Below, piece after piece: positions 33,192-43,674 of a stretch of DNA of 64,000 nucleotides. The position numbers and the translations under genes were made by a program. The first letter of the stretch is position 1; the number at the start of each line of letters is the position of its first letter. The stretch is taken from NCBI GenBank assembly GCA_918807975.1, contig OU964924.1, positions 19,203,695 through 19,267,694 of the forward strand, given 5' to 3'. Under the pieces are notes generated by a model. That model was not told where the DNA came from. It searched no databases and saw only the letters and a list, made by a program, of their open reading frames with translations. The stretch is from Aplidium turbinatum. Taxonomy: Eukaryota; Chordata; Ascidiacea; Aplousobranchia; Polyclinidae.

Positions 33192-33711
33192 GGGTGCAAC
33201 CTAGTTCGTACCCTGAACAGTTCGTACCCTCAGTTCGTACCCTGAAAAGATCGAGAGAAAAAATTCAAAAAGCCGAAGTCGCTGATCGCAGTTTAATAGC
33301 ACAAAGCCGCAGTCGCTGATCGGAGTTTCCGCAAACAACTCGAGGGTTAGGAATTTAGGGTTAGCGGAAACTGCGGAAAAATGAAACTGCGGAAAAATAT
33401 TTGCGGAAACTGCAATCAGCGAAGGTTACGGTTAGAGCATAGATTAGTCTATGGTTAGGGTTAGCGGAAAAATGTTTGCGGAAACTGCGATGAGCGAGGG
33501 TTAGCGTTAGGGTAAGGGTTACGGGTAGGGTTAGCGGAAACTGCGATCAGCGACTTCGGTTTTGTGCTATCTTTCTCTCGATCTTTTCAGGGAGAAAATG
33601 TTTGTGGAAACTGCGATCAGCAAATACCGCTTTTTTTAATTTTTTCTCTCAATCTTTTTAGGGTACGAACTGAGGGTACGAACTGTTCAGGGTATGAACT
33701 AGGTTGCATCC
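33192..33711. mobile_element. GGATGCAACCTA MITE, long copy
   Basis: 520 bp between perfect 9-bp duplications AGCCTATGG (33183-33191 and 33712-33720). Left end GGGTGCAACCTAGTTCGTAC; right end inverted GGATGCAACCTAGTTCATAC. The inverted repeat covers about 75 bp including three TTCGTACCCT blocks. The centre has several GGGTTAGCGGAAACTGCG-like short repeats. Confidence 0.93.
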
Positions 33712-33851
33712 AGCCTATGGACGCCAAGATCGTATTTCCGCGTTTTTTTACATCGGCATTAAATCGCTACTTCTGCGGATAATACGCCATTTCACACCCG
33801 GCTTATTTCCGCGTTCCGCATTTCCGCCTTTTAGTATTGCCCCAAATTTGA

Positions 33852-34189
33852 GCCACAAGTCAACAGCGAAGTATTTCTTATGTTGAAATATCATTGAAAG
33901 ATATTGTTTGAAAGCAATTTTGAGGTCATTAAATTGTTTGATTCTTTTAATACCATAATTATTATTAAAAGTGTGATTTGGAAGCAATTGTGATGTCAAT
34001 GATAGCTTTTGGTTGTTTTAAACCTTTCAAGGTTTTGCCACCTTTTCCCGTTCGTTAACGTGCTGGTAGGTTTATATCGATTTTTGTAGTTAGTATCTTT
34101 TTCGTCCCGGACGCGTTAATGACGAAAAATAAAATGATTGATTGATTGAATTGCATTTTGTTTGAAGTATGGTATTGTTTCCAAATTCG
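33852..34189. repeat. Satellite remainder and LINE/SINE tail
   Basis: 33852-33965 continues array B after the insertion. At 34025-34151 a short piece ends in GACGAAAAATAAAATGATTGATTGATTGA's type of tail (GATT repeats), which is the usual 3' end of a LINE or its SINE partner. Nothing coding. Confidence 0.6.
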
Positions 34190-34931
34190 AATAGAGAGAA
34201 AATGCACAATTACATTTCTTTTTTTTGTGGCAGTTCAATTCAATTTTTTTTTTACTGTTAACGCAAGCATGCACTAAATGAAATGGTGAAAACACAAATT
34301 TGGCATGTGCAGTGTTATTACAGTGTACAGTACAAAAGAATGGTTGTCATAACCAGTCATTACCACACCAACTGCCAACAGTTCAAGAGAAGACATTTTA
34401 TAAAGTTGAACCGATAGTAAAGTACAAGTAGAGTTAAACAACGACTTTAATTTATTATGACAAAACAACTCTTCCAAATGCGTCACATTAGGCAGGCTTT
34501 TGAGTAAGCAATAAATACAACCAAATAAAAATATACAGTAAAATTCGCCTATAGTGACACCTGAAGGGACCGTGGAAAAAGTGTCACTATAGGCGAAGTG
34601 TCACTATAGACCAGTGGTTCTTAAACGTTTTGAGACACGCCTCCCTTTTTCAATTTTAACAAAATTTGCGCCCCACCTTTTTTCGATTTCAAAAAACATC
34701 AGGCCTACGCAGAACAGCAATTCGTTTCCAGGTAAGTTGTATTAATGCGAAGGATGTAACTGTTTTTTGGTTACCAATTGTTTAATTCGATGATTAGTAG
34801 CAGATAATGCACATCTTAGATCGTTTTCACAGTCAAGTTTGTGTCTAGATTTAGTCTTTATGTTTACGGAAGTAGAAAAAACATATCCGCACAAGTGGAT
34901 GAAAATGGAAGAAGTGTGCGTATAGCCACAG

Positions 34932-35477
34932 TGTGGTTATATTTTATTATATTTATATTTAAGTGTAAGGATGGTTTGTTTATAAGTTGAATTAAGATGT
35001 AGACTGTCTAACTGCCTGATGAAATTTCTATCTATCTAATTTATCTAGTTTGGCTATCTGACTCCATGAAATAATTTCCACACAATTATTGTTATTCGAA
35101 TTATAATTTTAAGTTATTAGAAGGTGTTCATATAATATTGTAGGTCTCTAACACAATTTGAATTTATACATTACAGAATAGTGAAATTGCAGAACAGGGA
35201 AACATTATTGAAATTACGGAACAGGGAAACATTATTACAAATCATTACATTTTTAGCTAAACAATCAATTTAATGTTTTCTGAGAGCTGAACTGGTCTAA
35301 CTGGGCTGGTTTGACGTGAGCTAGTCCGATTTGATAGAGCTCTCGTCAAAGGACGAACAAACCATTTTATTGTGTGCGCCCTTTTTTCTATTTTTTTTGG
35401 GAGCAGTTGCATGGAAAATTACAGAAACTTTAGTAAAAGGCAGGAAAACTTATATGTTGAAATAATGGATCGCTACA
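34932..35477. repeat. Left LTR
   Basis: TGTGGTTATATTTTATTATA ... GGATCGCTACA, 546 bp, nearly identical to the right LTR. Confidence 0.88.
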
Positions 35478-38465
35478 GAGGCCCCCCCAAATTTGGGCTA
35501 AATTGGAACCAAGGGTACCAAGTTTAGCTCAAATTTAAGGAGTTAAAAACGGTAAGGAATAAAATCGTAACAGATATGGTACAAAATAAGTATGTTGAGT
35601 GTTTGTGATAATGATGTGGTGTTGTGATTGTGGTATCGTGTCGCGACGTGATTCTGCGTGATTCCACCGCCTTCCGCAAAGGAATGTCTGAGTTTGTGCC
35701 GTATAAGAAGAGTCCACCGCATAAAAGAATTGGTTGTTTTGTTTGTGAGCGCCGTTGCAAACCGTAGCAGGCATTCATTGTTTGTCTGACTTTTTCTGTT
35801 GAAAAGCAGACCATGCCGATTGACTTGATACAAATGTAGCCTTGTCTTGCTTTTTGCTTGCTAGAGATCATCGCAGTTGGAGATCATTGACGTAGTCGTA
35901 GCATTTAATTGTTGGCATTTGGCTTTTTGTATTCGTTGAGAGGCGCTAGAGAGTCGAGTGCAGGTGGCTCTGGAGCATTTTTTTCGTTTCAGGCGGCAGT
36001 ACGCATAATCACGTCCTTCTGGTGTGCATGAATGTGATGTAAGATTTCTGAAAAAGGCAAAGCAAATTGATTACAAGTTCAACTTTAAAATATTGAGCGA
36101 CTTGGTTTATAAGTCGACCTGTACAAAATGTAAAGATACGATTTGAAAGGCGAACAAAACTAATTAAAACAAAAGAACATAGGCATCGACAGGTCAAAAT
36201 ACCATTCACAAAATCGTAAATGTGCATAAGTTTGAACAGTCGTTCAGCAACTGCAAACAAAACACAGAAATAAAAAAAGATACAGTAGGCTACATGATTC
36301 AAAACCATGCGGTCGTTTCATGCAGTATGGAAAGTAATGTTTCGTGGACATATGCATGCTTGCCCAACATAGGTTAAATAGGTTAGTAACATGCCATGCC
36401 AATCGTTAGATGCGCGCATTTGCATGCCACTCGCAGTCATATTCAACCATACACAAAAAACAAAAACGCTTAGCAGACAACCTATAAAGAGAGAAAGGTT
36501 GAAATAGACAACCAGTGGATCTGCATTGGAAAAGATGCAGACAGTGGAGAAAACGACAACGATTTCGTATTAACGCAATATTTGCATTTTTCCTGCGATG
36601 AAGCTATATAACCTACAGTGGAGGCAAGAACTTTTGAAACGCAGGTAGGCCATCTTATATAGACAGACATCGAAGAACTGCCGAAGTGGCTGAGGTGCAC
36701 CTCATTCCAAAGTACTTGATATGGCTATACTGGAAGACGCTGTACTGTCCTGCAAAGAACTACATAGGATGATTAAACAGTCACATGTATTTAGAACAAA
36801 CAAAAATAACCTAAATTCTGCGATTACTGCAGACTGTAAAATAAACAAATGGACGAATGTTGGAGTGGACAATCCTTAAGACCATTCGTCTCAGCACAAC
36901 AGCTTGGCGCTGTTAAAAATACACAAACACTACAGTAAAAAGTTACGTAATTACAATATTAAAATACAACGTAAACGAAAGATATTGCAGCTTTGAATCA
37001 CATGAGCTGCCCGCCGACTGTTCGCCGGATGACGTCACTGATTGATGAGGTTGTTGTTTAGCTACATTTCTGGGGTTCGAAGGTCCATCACTGTTGTTCA
37101 CAGCGTGTGACATCATTGGTGGCGATAATAGCACTGTTGACGAAACAAAACGTTATACAGCAACATAACTAAAACATCGAAAACTGTTCATGCAACGTGA
37201 ACACTGAACACTAAGATTTGCAGTCAACCCTACGGGTTGTCGAGAAGATTTTCAGGGATTTGCTACAAAACGGTTATCCAACGTTGATCAGCCATATTTC
37301 GATACACAATTACAAATGAAAGAAATTATATAGTGTCAGTTGAGGCGAGTGATGTCATCAATGGATTGTTTTGCTGAGTGAAAGTTTAAGTGTGATGGAT
37401 AGTGCTATTTTGTCGATCTCAGCACCAGAACACGTGACAGCGATTCTGCCTTCTCAAGAGACAAAAGAAAATATATGTCCAAATGCCAAGCAAGCTTACA
37501 CAAAAGTTCCATTACAGGATAAAGAAAAAATTGTGCATCTACAGTAGTGCAATGCAAACTAAAAAACAGAAACAACGTTTCTTAAATCATGTTAGCTCCT
37601 AGTAATATTAAAAAAAATTGGGGCACACGAAAAGTACAACCTCTTTGGGTGGCTTCGCATAATTTCCCCTGTCTTTGCGCCACAGAGTTATACAAACTGA
37701 TGCTTCAGCTGAGAACATAAGGGTGGCAAAGTTGTGAAGCAAAGTCTTCACAATGATTTCTCCTATTCGGAGATCTCCTTGTCGGAGTAAAAAGACGCAC
37801 AAACTCACGGATGGTTGCTTGGAAGCGACACCATAACGCTTTGCAGAGCTGTGCCTGCACGTGTACGTCTGTATACAAAGTGAGATTGAGGCACGAACCT
37901 GGCAATCTCGCATGCTAGTTGCATGTTTAGGTTAAGGCAAAAATATAAAAAAAATAGATTAATATTAAAATGAGCTAAGTATTTAAGTAACATTTGACAC
38001 TGCGATAAATCTACAAAAAATTACATAATTATATTTCCCTGTAAAGGCAACTTGTTGGCACTTAGTAGGCACATCTAAGCAACGTTTAAAAACATTAAAA
38101 ATTGGCAATTGGCGCTAAATTGTCCACATCGGCTGCTGAAATGAGTAGTCTGCCGTTGAACAATTCGCTTTATTGAGCGAACAAGAACAAAAATCAGTTA
38201 CGTTTAACAAGCAATAAATTGCCGGCATGGTGCTTCAAAAAGTAGGCTACAATACGCTACAGAAAAATTGTTGGAAAACCGACGCGTGAAATCATAAAAG
38301 GTGACATGTTTTTACAAAATAATTGTGAGCTCGTGTTTTGTTTTTTTTATTGACGTAGAAATAAAAGTTTTGTAGCATAATGTACTTACCAGAGTCTCCA
38401 TATTTTGGTTATCTTGTTAAACTTACTTTTATTTTTAAAAACCTACTTACGTGCGGGGTAACCAA

Positions 38466-39011
38466 TGTGGTTATATTTTATTATATTTATATTTAAGTGT
38501 AAGGATGGTTTGTTTATAAGTTGAATTAAGATGTAGACTGTCTAACTGCCTGATGAAATTTCTATCTATCTAATTTATCTAGTTGGGCTATCTGACTCCA
38601 TGAAATAATTTCCACACAATTATTGTTATTCGAATTATAATTTTAAGTTATTAGAAGGTGTTCATATAATATTGTAGGTCTCTAACACAATTTGAATTTA
38701 TACATTACAGAATAGTGAAATTGCAGAACAGGGAAACATTATTGAAATTACGGAACAGGGAAACATTATTACAAATCATTACATTTTTAGCTAAACAATC
38801 AATTTAATGTTTTCTGAGAGCTGAACTGGTCTAACTGGGCTGGTTTGACGTGAGCTAGTCCGATTTGATAGAGCTCTCGTCAAAGGACGAACAAACCATT
38901 TTATTGTGTGTGCCCTTTTTTCTATTTTCTTTGGGAGCAGTTGCATGGAAAATTACAGAAACTTTAGTAAAAGGCAGGAAAACTTATATGTTGAAATAAT
39001 GGATCGCTACA
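38466..39011. repeat. Right LTR
   Basis: Same length and sequence as the left LTR apart from about three differences; followed by the duplicated ACAG. Confidence 0.88.
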
Positions 39012-39308
39012 ACAGCACCCACACTCTTGTAAATGTCTATACATATTTCAACCTGAACTCAGTTTGTGGCATTGCTTCAAAGTCGTCCTTTTCAGTGGAA
39101 TTTCATTTTAGCTCCAAAAATTCCTCTTGTAAATTGTCTGTGGGTTTCTTCTCCTGAGCTATCATGTGAGTAATTCCGAAAGACGCTTCTATAACTTCCG
39201 CCGACGACGATTGGTGAAAGCACTCGCTACTTGCACTCTTTATTTTTTTAAAAGAGTCTTTCTCGCATTGGAAAAAAGCTAAAGGTTTACTTTGATTGTT
39301 TGTTTGTT

Positions 39309-39560
39309 TTTCATATCTTTATCCTGCATTGCGGGAAAGCGGACTTGAGCGCTATGCATCGGTGTACGCCTTCCGACGTACACCTGACTCACGCTGCAGC
39401 CGACGGCAATGTCTGTTTCCGGTTGTCTACTCTATTTATGACTTAAATTTGGTACTACCCATTACTCGAAATCGATCACTGGGTAGAGGCAATTATCGTA
39501 AAGTTTCTTGCCCAGAGAAACAACAGCAAGTGCGGGTGGCTGGAGTCGTACATTGGTGGT
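39309..39560 (-). repeat. SINE, inverted truncated copy of the 29141 family
   Basis: Inverse of about 29200-29440. It keeps TGCGGGTGGCTGGAGTCG at its right end, so only the A-box head is missing. Identity to the first copy is high. It is inserted in the hAT 34612-40223. Confidence 0.88.
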
Positions 39561-40655
39561 CAAGGTGCTTTTTTTTTCAAGATGAGTCTGCAAATGAGTT
39601 GGTCTCAAAGCGTCGTTGCTCAGATTTTGAAAACATAATATGTTTTCAATGTGGTACAACTTGGTCATTTACTATGACATCTATAAAGTAAAAATTCAGA
39701 TAATCTTTGTCATACTTTCTATTTTTTCCACTCATTTTATGTCAATAGAATTGATTACTTAAAAATAAAGGTAATTAAATCAATGCTCAAATTTAAAAAA
39801 AAAATTTACCCATGGTAGGCTACTGTAGTTGAATTGGGGGATACTGCTGCACTTCTAGCCGCTGTCACTTTGTCAGTCAGTCGTTGCCATTATTATTACA
39901 ATTAGAGCTCGAGGCTGCTGTGCTAAAAAACCGTTGTGTTACGAGAGTTAAGGCGTCGCAGAAATATTTAGCAACGCCTAAAACATCACAAAGAATGCGA
40001 GATGTAACAACACGCTCCACAACTCCACAAACACTGGTGCCACTGTAAAACAAAGTTTCATCTTCAACAATCGACTGTCCAGCGTAGTTGTGAAGACATG
40101 TTTAGTCATAATTCATGCAGAGTTTTTCAATTTCTTGCGTTTTTCAAGAGTTTTTCAAATTCCCCCCTTGTGAGCCTCACACGCCCCCCAAGGGGGGCGC
40201 GCCCCTCAGTTTAAGAACCACTGCCATAGACGAATGATGACGTCGTTGATAACTTCACTTGTACAGTATCTGCGCATGCGCATCCCATGTTGGTTTATTT
40301 CAAACCCATTTAGCAAATCAATTTGTTATGGTTCAACCTCTGCATACGTTAAATCAATGTAAAAAGATGGATTTGCTGGCTGGGAACTGGCGAATGCTGA
40401 TAAGGACAAAATATGATTCCAACTTAAACTGGAAATACACCGTAAAGTGTCCTTATACGGAAATTTTTGAGCCCAAGTGACAGAAATGTGGTGTCACTGT
40501 AAGCAAAGTGTTCTTATACACGAAGTCACTATAAGCGAAGTCATTTCTATGCAAAACATACCGGGTATGGTTTGCAAACGGGACTTTGCAACAGGTGTCA
40601 CTATAGGTGAAGTGTCACTATAGCCAAAGTCACTATATATGCGAATTCTACTGTA

Positions 40656-40968
40656 TATAGGCTACAATTATGAAATCTCATATATATATTTGTTTTTTGT
40701 CATAAAGTATATTCACAAAATTGTCATTGAGGACTGCATTTGAAATATGATATTGCACCATCCTTATTATTTTTTAGAAGCAAAATACAAATGTTGCAAC
40801 ATTTCATTCTTTTATGATGAAGTTATCGCTATGTTGAATAATATGGACGCCAAGATCGTATTTCCACCTTTTCTACATCGGCATTAAATCGCTACTTCTG
40901 CAGACAATACGCCATTTCACGCCCGGCTTATTTCCGCAATCCGCATTTCCGCCGTTTAGTGTTGCCCA
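40656..40968 (-). repeat. Right end of the large inverted structure
   Basis: Inverse of 27962-28190 for most of its length, then TTATTTCCGCAATCCGCATT and CCGCCGTTTAGTGTTGCCC. This is the same end as that of the 30724-33842 transposon (inverse GGGCAACACTAAACGGCGG). It marks the outer right end of an older, related element. Confidence 0.8.
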
Positions 40969-42282
40969 TTGTTAATCATGAAAAATGTTGTTTTGATGTA
41001 AAACACTTATTTTGAACTAACCCAAACAACAAAATTTGTCATTTTTACATTGATTCAAAGTCTGCAGACGTTTTTTTGGACAGATTTTGCCGTCTGGGAA
41101 GGCACTCAAAGGTAAAAACTGGATAAAATGCAAGAATGCAAACGAAACAATAGGCCTACTTATGTGGAATAAAATACAAAATACTCTAAATAAACAGAAG
41201 AATTGGACATACATCTCTCGATTATCAATTTTAATGTAAAAATTCCTTTTGTGGTCCCTTTGGAACAAATCCAAACTGTGCTGTTAAAATTTCCGATTTT
41301 AATTTTAGTCTGAAACTCATCATCATGATTGGGAGTAAGATCTTTGTTAGATGATTCACTTCACAGGGCTAATTCGCCTAATTGTTTTGTGGAGTGAGCA
41401 TTCTGTTGCTCCGGTTTTCTTTGGTTAAGTTATGAATATGGAATGTACCATATCATTAGGATATAGGGATGTTTCCGGTGTCATAAATATGATTAAAGAT
41501 CTCAATGGTTTGGTCTAAACCCCACTCATCTAAACTTCGATAATTTCAACTATAAAAGAAACGATATTGTGGAATAAAATACAAAATTCTCTAAATAAAC
41601 AGAAGGCGTCGTTGGATTTAGAATTTTGTAATAGTTGAGGATTCTAGTATATTCTAAGTTTGTATTCAGTGGTTCCCAACCTTTTTATATATAAAGCTTA
41701 TGGCACTGTTCAGAAGAGAAAGATACTTTGTGGCACCCTATGGCAGACAAACAATCTTTCAGCTCGAATGCAGCAGTTTGTTGGAACAAACATTAACCGT
41801 TAGTATTTATAGTTTTTCTGCATGACTTTCAGATCTAATGAAATGCAAATTCTGCATCAGCTAATTGCTGAAATACACAAAGGAGTATTTTAGCTATAGT
41901 GATAAAACGGCCAATTGTAGGCTATCTGTTTAAACACAAGTCGCTTATTATGACATGGTAAAGTGCATAATTCAATCACACACTGTTTATGCTTTTGACC
42001 AATTTTGTTGGAGACTTTCTCCAACCCGATATTGGGAAATTATAACCTTGTGGGGGGGCGATCAAAACATTGTCAAAACCAAAATAAAATTTGCATGTAT
42101 GTTATTATGGATATTTCGCACCTTTTTGACATACTAGCTTAAAAAAATGTAGATTTTTTGATCCACCCTAATCTACAGTATGTGTTTTTTGTAACTTTGG
42201 TGACTTTTACGTTTGTTTTGTATGGTAACTCAGTTAGTCTTTTTTTTACAGGATTTTATTATTAAAAATTGCAATTTTTAGC
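40969..42282. other. Upstream region of MFSD5
   Basis: A ~35-bp direct repeat (GGAATAAAATACAAAATACT...) occurs at 41166 and 41571. A hAT-like end CAGTGGTTCCCAACCTTTTT starts at 41655 without a visible partner. A splice acceptor TTTTTTTTACAG ends at 42251, 31 bp before the MFSD5 ATG, so a 5' untranslated intron is likely. Confidence 0.5.
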
Positions 42283-43674
42283 ATGTTATTCTTGGTTGTA
42301 TTTCTCACTTTTGCTGCTGTTTTAGTAATAGTAGCATTGCTGGAAGTGCTATTTGCTTATACAGGAACAAAAACTAATACGAATCCACAGTTTCTCAAAT
42401 TTCAGAGAATTTATTTCCTTGTGTACTATCCATTGCTTTTTGGTGATTGGCTGAATGCTCCATATCTTTACAAATTGTATTCAAGCTACGGATTCATTGA
42501 GGAACAAATTGCTATAATTTATGTCTGTGGATTTGCATCTGCATTGTTTTTTGGAGCTGGGGCTAGTCCAATTGTAAAAAAATATGGGTACAGGAAAACT
42601 TTTGTGGTTGGAACATTTGCTTATGCAATAGCTTGCTTGATGAAGTTATCTTCCAATTATAGTACATTGATTGTTAGTAGAATACTTTCAGGATCAGCCA
42701 CTTCTTTGCTATTTACTGCTCAGGAAATGTGGTATATTGACAAACATATCAAGTACTATGATTTTCCACCAGAATGGGTACCGGATACTTTTACAAAATC
42801 ATCAAAAGGAAATGGATTTTTGGCAATTTTGGCTGGTGTGATTGCTTATTTGATGTCAGAAGTATATGGATTAGGACCAGTGGCTCCTTCAGTCCTATCT
42901 GTATTTGTGTTATTGCTTTCTTGTCTAATTGCTGCTTCATATTGGAGTGAATCTAGCCTGGAAAGAAAAATTGAAAGCAAATTGATTGTTAAAAGCAATG
43001 TTGTCACAGACAAACCATACAGTTCAATAGAAAAGAAGAAAGTTGTTAAAGAATGCTTGCAAGGATTGAGAACCATTGCACAAAGCAGTGATCTGATGCA
43101 AATAGGCTGCATCCAAGCTTTGTTTGAAAGTGTGTTGTGCATGTTTGTATTTCTCTGGACACCGGTACTCGATCATCACAATCCACCACTTGGGATTGTT
43201 TTTGCTTCTTTAATGGCAGCTACTTTGGTTGGTGGAGGAGTTTATAGAATTATTGCTTCCCTTTTCAGGAAAGCTACTCCTGCTTATTGTTTGTTGATCC
43301 TACTTGTTGCGGCAGCTGGTGCTGTGATATCGTGTGTGTTGTCCACGGAACCAACAAGAGAATTCCCCATTATTTCATTTATAGCTTTTTTTTTGTTTGA
43401 AACCATTTCTGGAATTTATTTTCCCGCTATGGCTGATTTAAAACATGAGATTGAACTCGATAAATTAGATTTTGCTCTCACTACCTGGTTTCGTGTACCA
43501 CTAAATCTATTTTCTTGTGCTGGATTGTTATTCTTACATAGCAGCTCCAATACAAAAGGTACAAGAAATTTATTTATTTGTTGTGTTGTTTTAATCATTG
43601 TTTCTGTTGCTCTTTCTGTTAAATTTATAAAATCTGATAAACGTCAAAAACCTCTCATTGGAGATGCATCATAA
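42283..43674 (+). CDS. MFSD5: Molybdate-anion transporter, MFSD5-like
   Basis: A 463-residue, 12-helix membrane protein of the major facilitator superfamily; members of this subfamily import molybdate across the plasma membrane. The N-terminal helix MLFLVVFLTFAAVLVIVALL is followed by family-specific strings: FGDWLNAPYLYKLY, EQIAIIYVCGFAS, LFTAQEMWYIDKH, DFPPEWVPDTF, GLGPVAPS, IQALFESVLCMFVFLWTPVL, YFPAMADLKHE and TWFRVPLNLFSC. All align by eye with human MFSD5. The coding region is one exon with no breaks. The start is the first ATG, just after a probable acceptor. The 3' flank is an AT microsatellite (43715-43770). Confidence 0.96.
   Translation: MLFLVVFLTFAAVLVIVALLEVLFAYTGTKTNTNPQFLKFQRIYFLVYYPLLFGDWLNAPYLYKLYSSYGFIEEQIAIIYVCGFASALFFGAGASPIVKKYGYRKTFVVGTFAYAIACLMKLSSNYSTLIVSRILSGSATSLLFTAQEMWYIDKHIKYYDFPPEWVPDTFTKSSKGNGFLAILAGVIAYLMSEVYGLGPVAPSVLSVFVLLLSCLIAASYWSESSLERKIESKLIVKSNVVTDKPYSSIEKKKVVKECLQGLRTIAQSSDLMQIGCIQALFESVLCMFVFLWTPVLDHHNPPLGIVFASLMAATLVGGGVYRIIASLFRKATPAYCLLILLVAAAGAVISCVLSTEPTREFPIISFIAFFLFETISGIYFPAMADLKHEIELDKLDFALTTWFRVPLNLFSCAGLLFLHSSSNTKGTRNLFICCVVLIIVSVALSVKFIKSDKRQKPLIGDAS

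Larger units (their letters stand above)
30724..33842. mobile_element. Satellite-bearing transposon with GGGCAAYACTAAAAGG ends
   Basis: Bounded by a perfect 9-bp duplication CAAATTTGA (30715-30723 and 33843-33851). Left end GGGCAACACTAAAAGGCGGA; right end inverted GGGCAATACTAAAAGGCGGA. Most of the interior is array C of the ~177-bp satellite in forward orientation. A non-satellite segment (30925-31195) includes a short coding-like piece VKLAIDPSNVEGTTELRVQ. A MITE sits at 33192-33711. The right 130 bp resembles the unique segment at 27962. No intact transposase, so non-autonomous or decayed. Confidence 0.85.
34932..39011. mobile_element. LTR retrotransposon, young, non-autonomous
   Basis: Two direct repeats of 546 bp (34932-35477 and 38466-39011) begin TG and end CA and differ at only about three sites in my reading. 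They are flanked by the 4-bp duplication ACAG (34928-34931 and 39012-39015). The internal 2,988 bp shows no recognisable gag or polymerase, so it looks like a non-coding, LARD-like passenger or a remnant. The near-identity of the LTRs suggests a recent insertion. Family not assigned. It interrupts the decayed hAT transposase. Confidence 0.85.
34612..40223 (-). mobile_element. hAT transposon (ZBED/Charlie type), decayed
   Basis: Ends CAGTGGTTCTTAAACG and, inverted, CAGTGGTTCTTAAACTG. Flanked by CTATAGAC (34604-34611) and CCATAGAC (40224-40231), an 8-bp duplication with one mismatch. On the minus strand near 34800-34930 a degraded C-terminal transposase reads RTLLPFSST and later VHYLLLIIELNN, as in hAT copies with the PFSTTYLCE motif. 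A young LTR element split this gene at 34932. A truncated SINE is at 39309-39560. Confidence 0.85.
34536..40653. mobile_element. pogo-like MITE holding a hAT
   Basis: TA on both sides (34534-34535 and 40654-40655). Left end CAGTAAAATTCGCCTATAGT; right end inverted CAGTAGAATTCGCATATATA. A repeated GTGTCACTATAGGCGAA motif lies near both ends. Its own sequence is about 510 bp (34536-34611 and 40224-40653); the rest is the hAT insertion. The CAGT(A/G)(A/G)AA start and TA target fit the pogo/Tigger branch of Tc1/mariner. Confidence 0.88.

Noticed and set aside
33350-33560. Interstitial telomeric repeat
   Set aside because: GGGTTAG occurs several times but is embedded in a longer GGGTTAGCGGAAACTGCG unit inside a MITE and never forms a TTAGGG run.
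35524-35871. 115-codon minus-strand frame in the LTR element interior
   Set aside because: No capsid, protease or polymerase motif; overlapping frames of similar length suggest chance.
34932-39011. Segmental tandem duplication
   Set aside because: The direct repeats start TG and end CA, are flanked by ACAG on both sides, and interrupt a hAT gene cleanly, so an LTR element is the better reading.
41655-41700. hAT element starting CAGTGGTTCCCAACC
   Set aside because: No partner end or 8-bp duplication found downstream before MFSD5; at most a truncated end.
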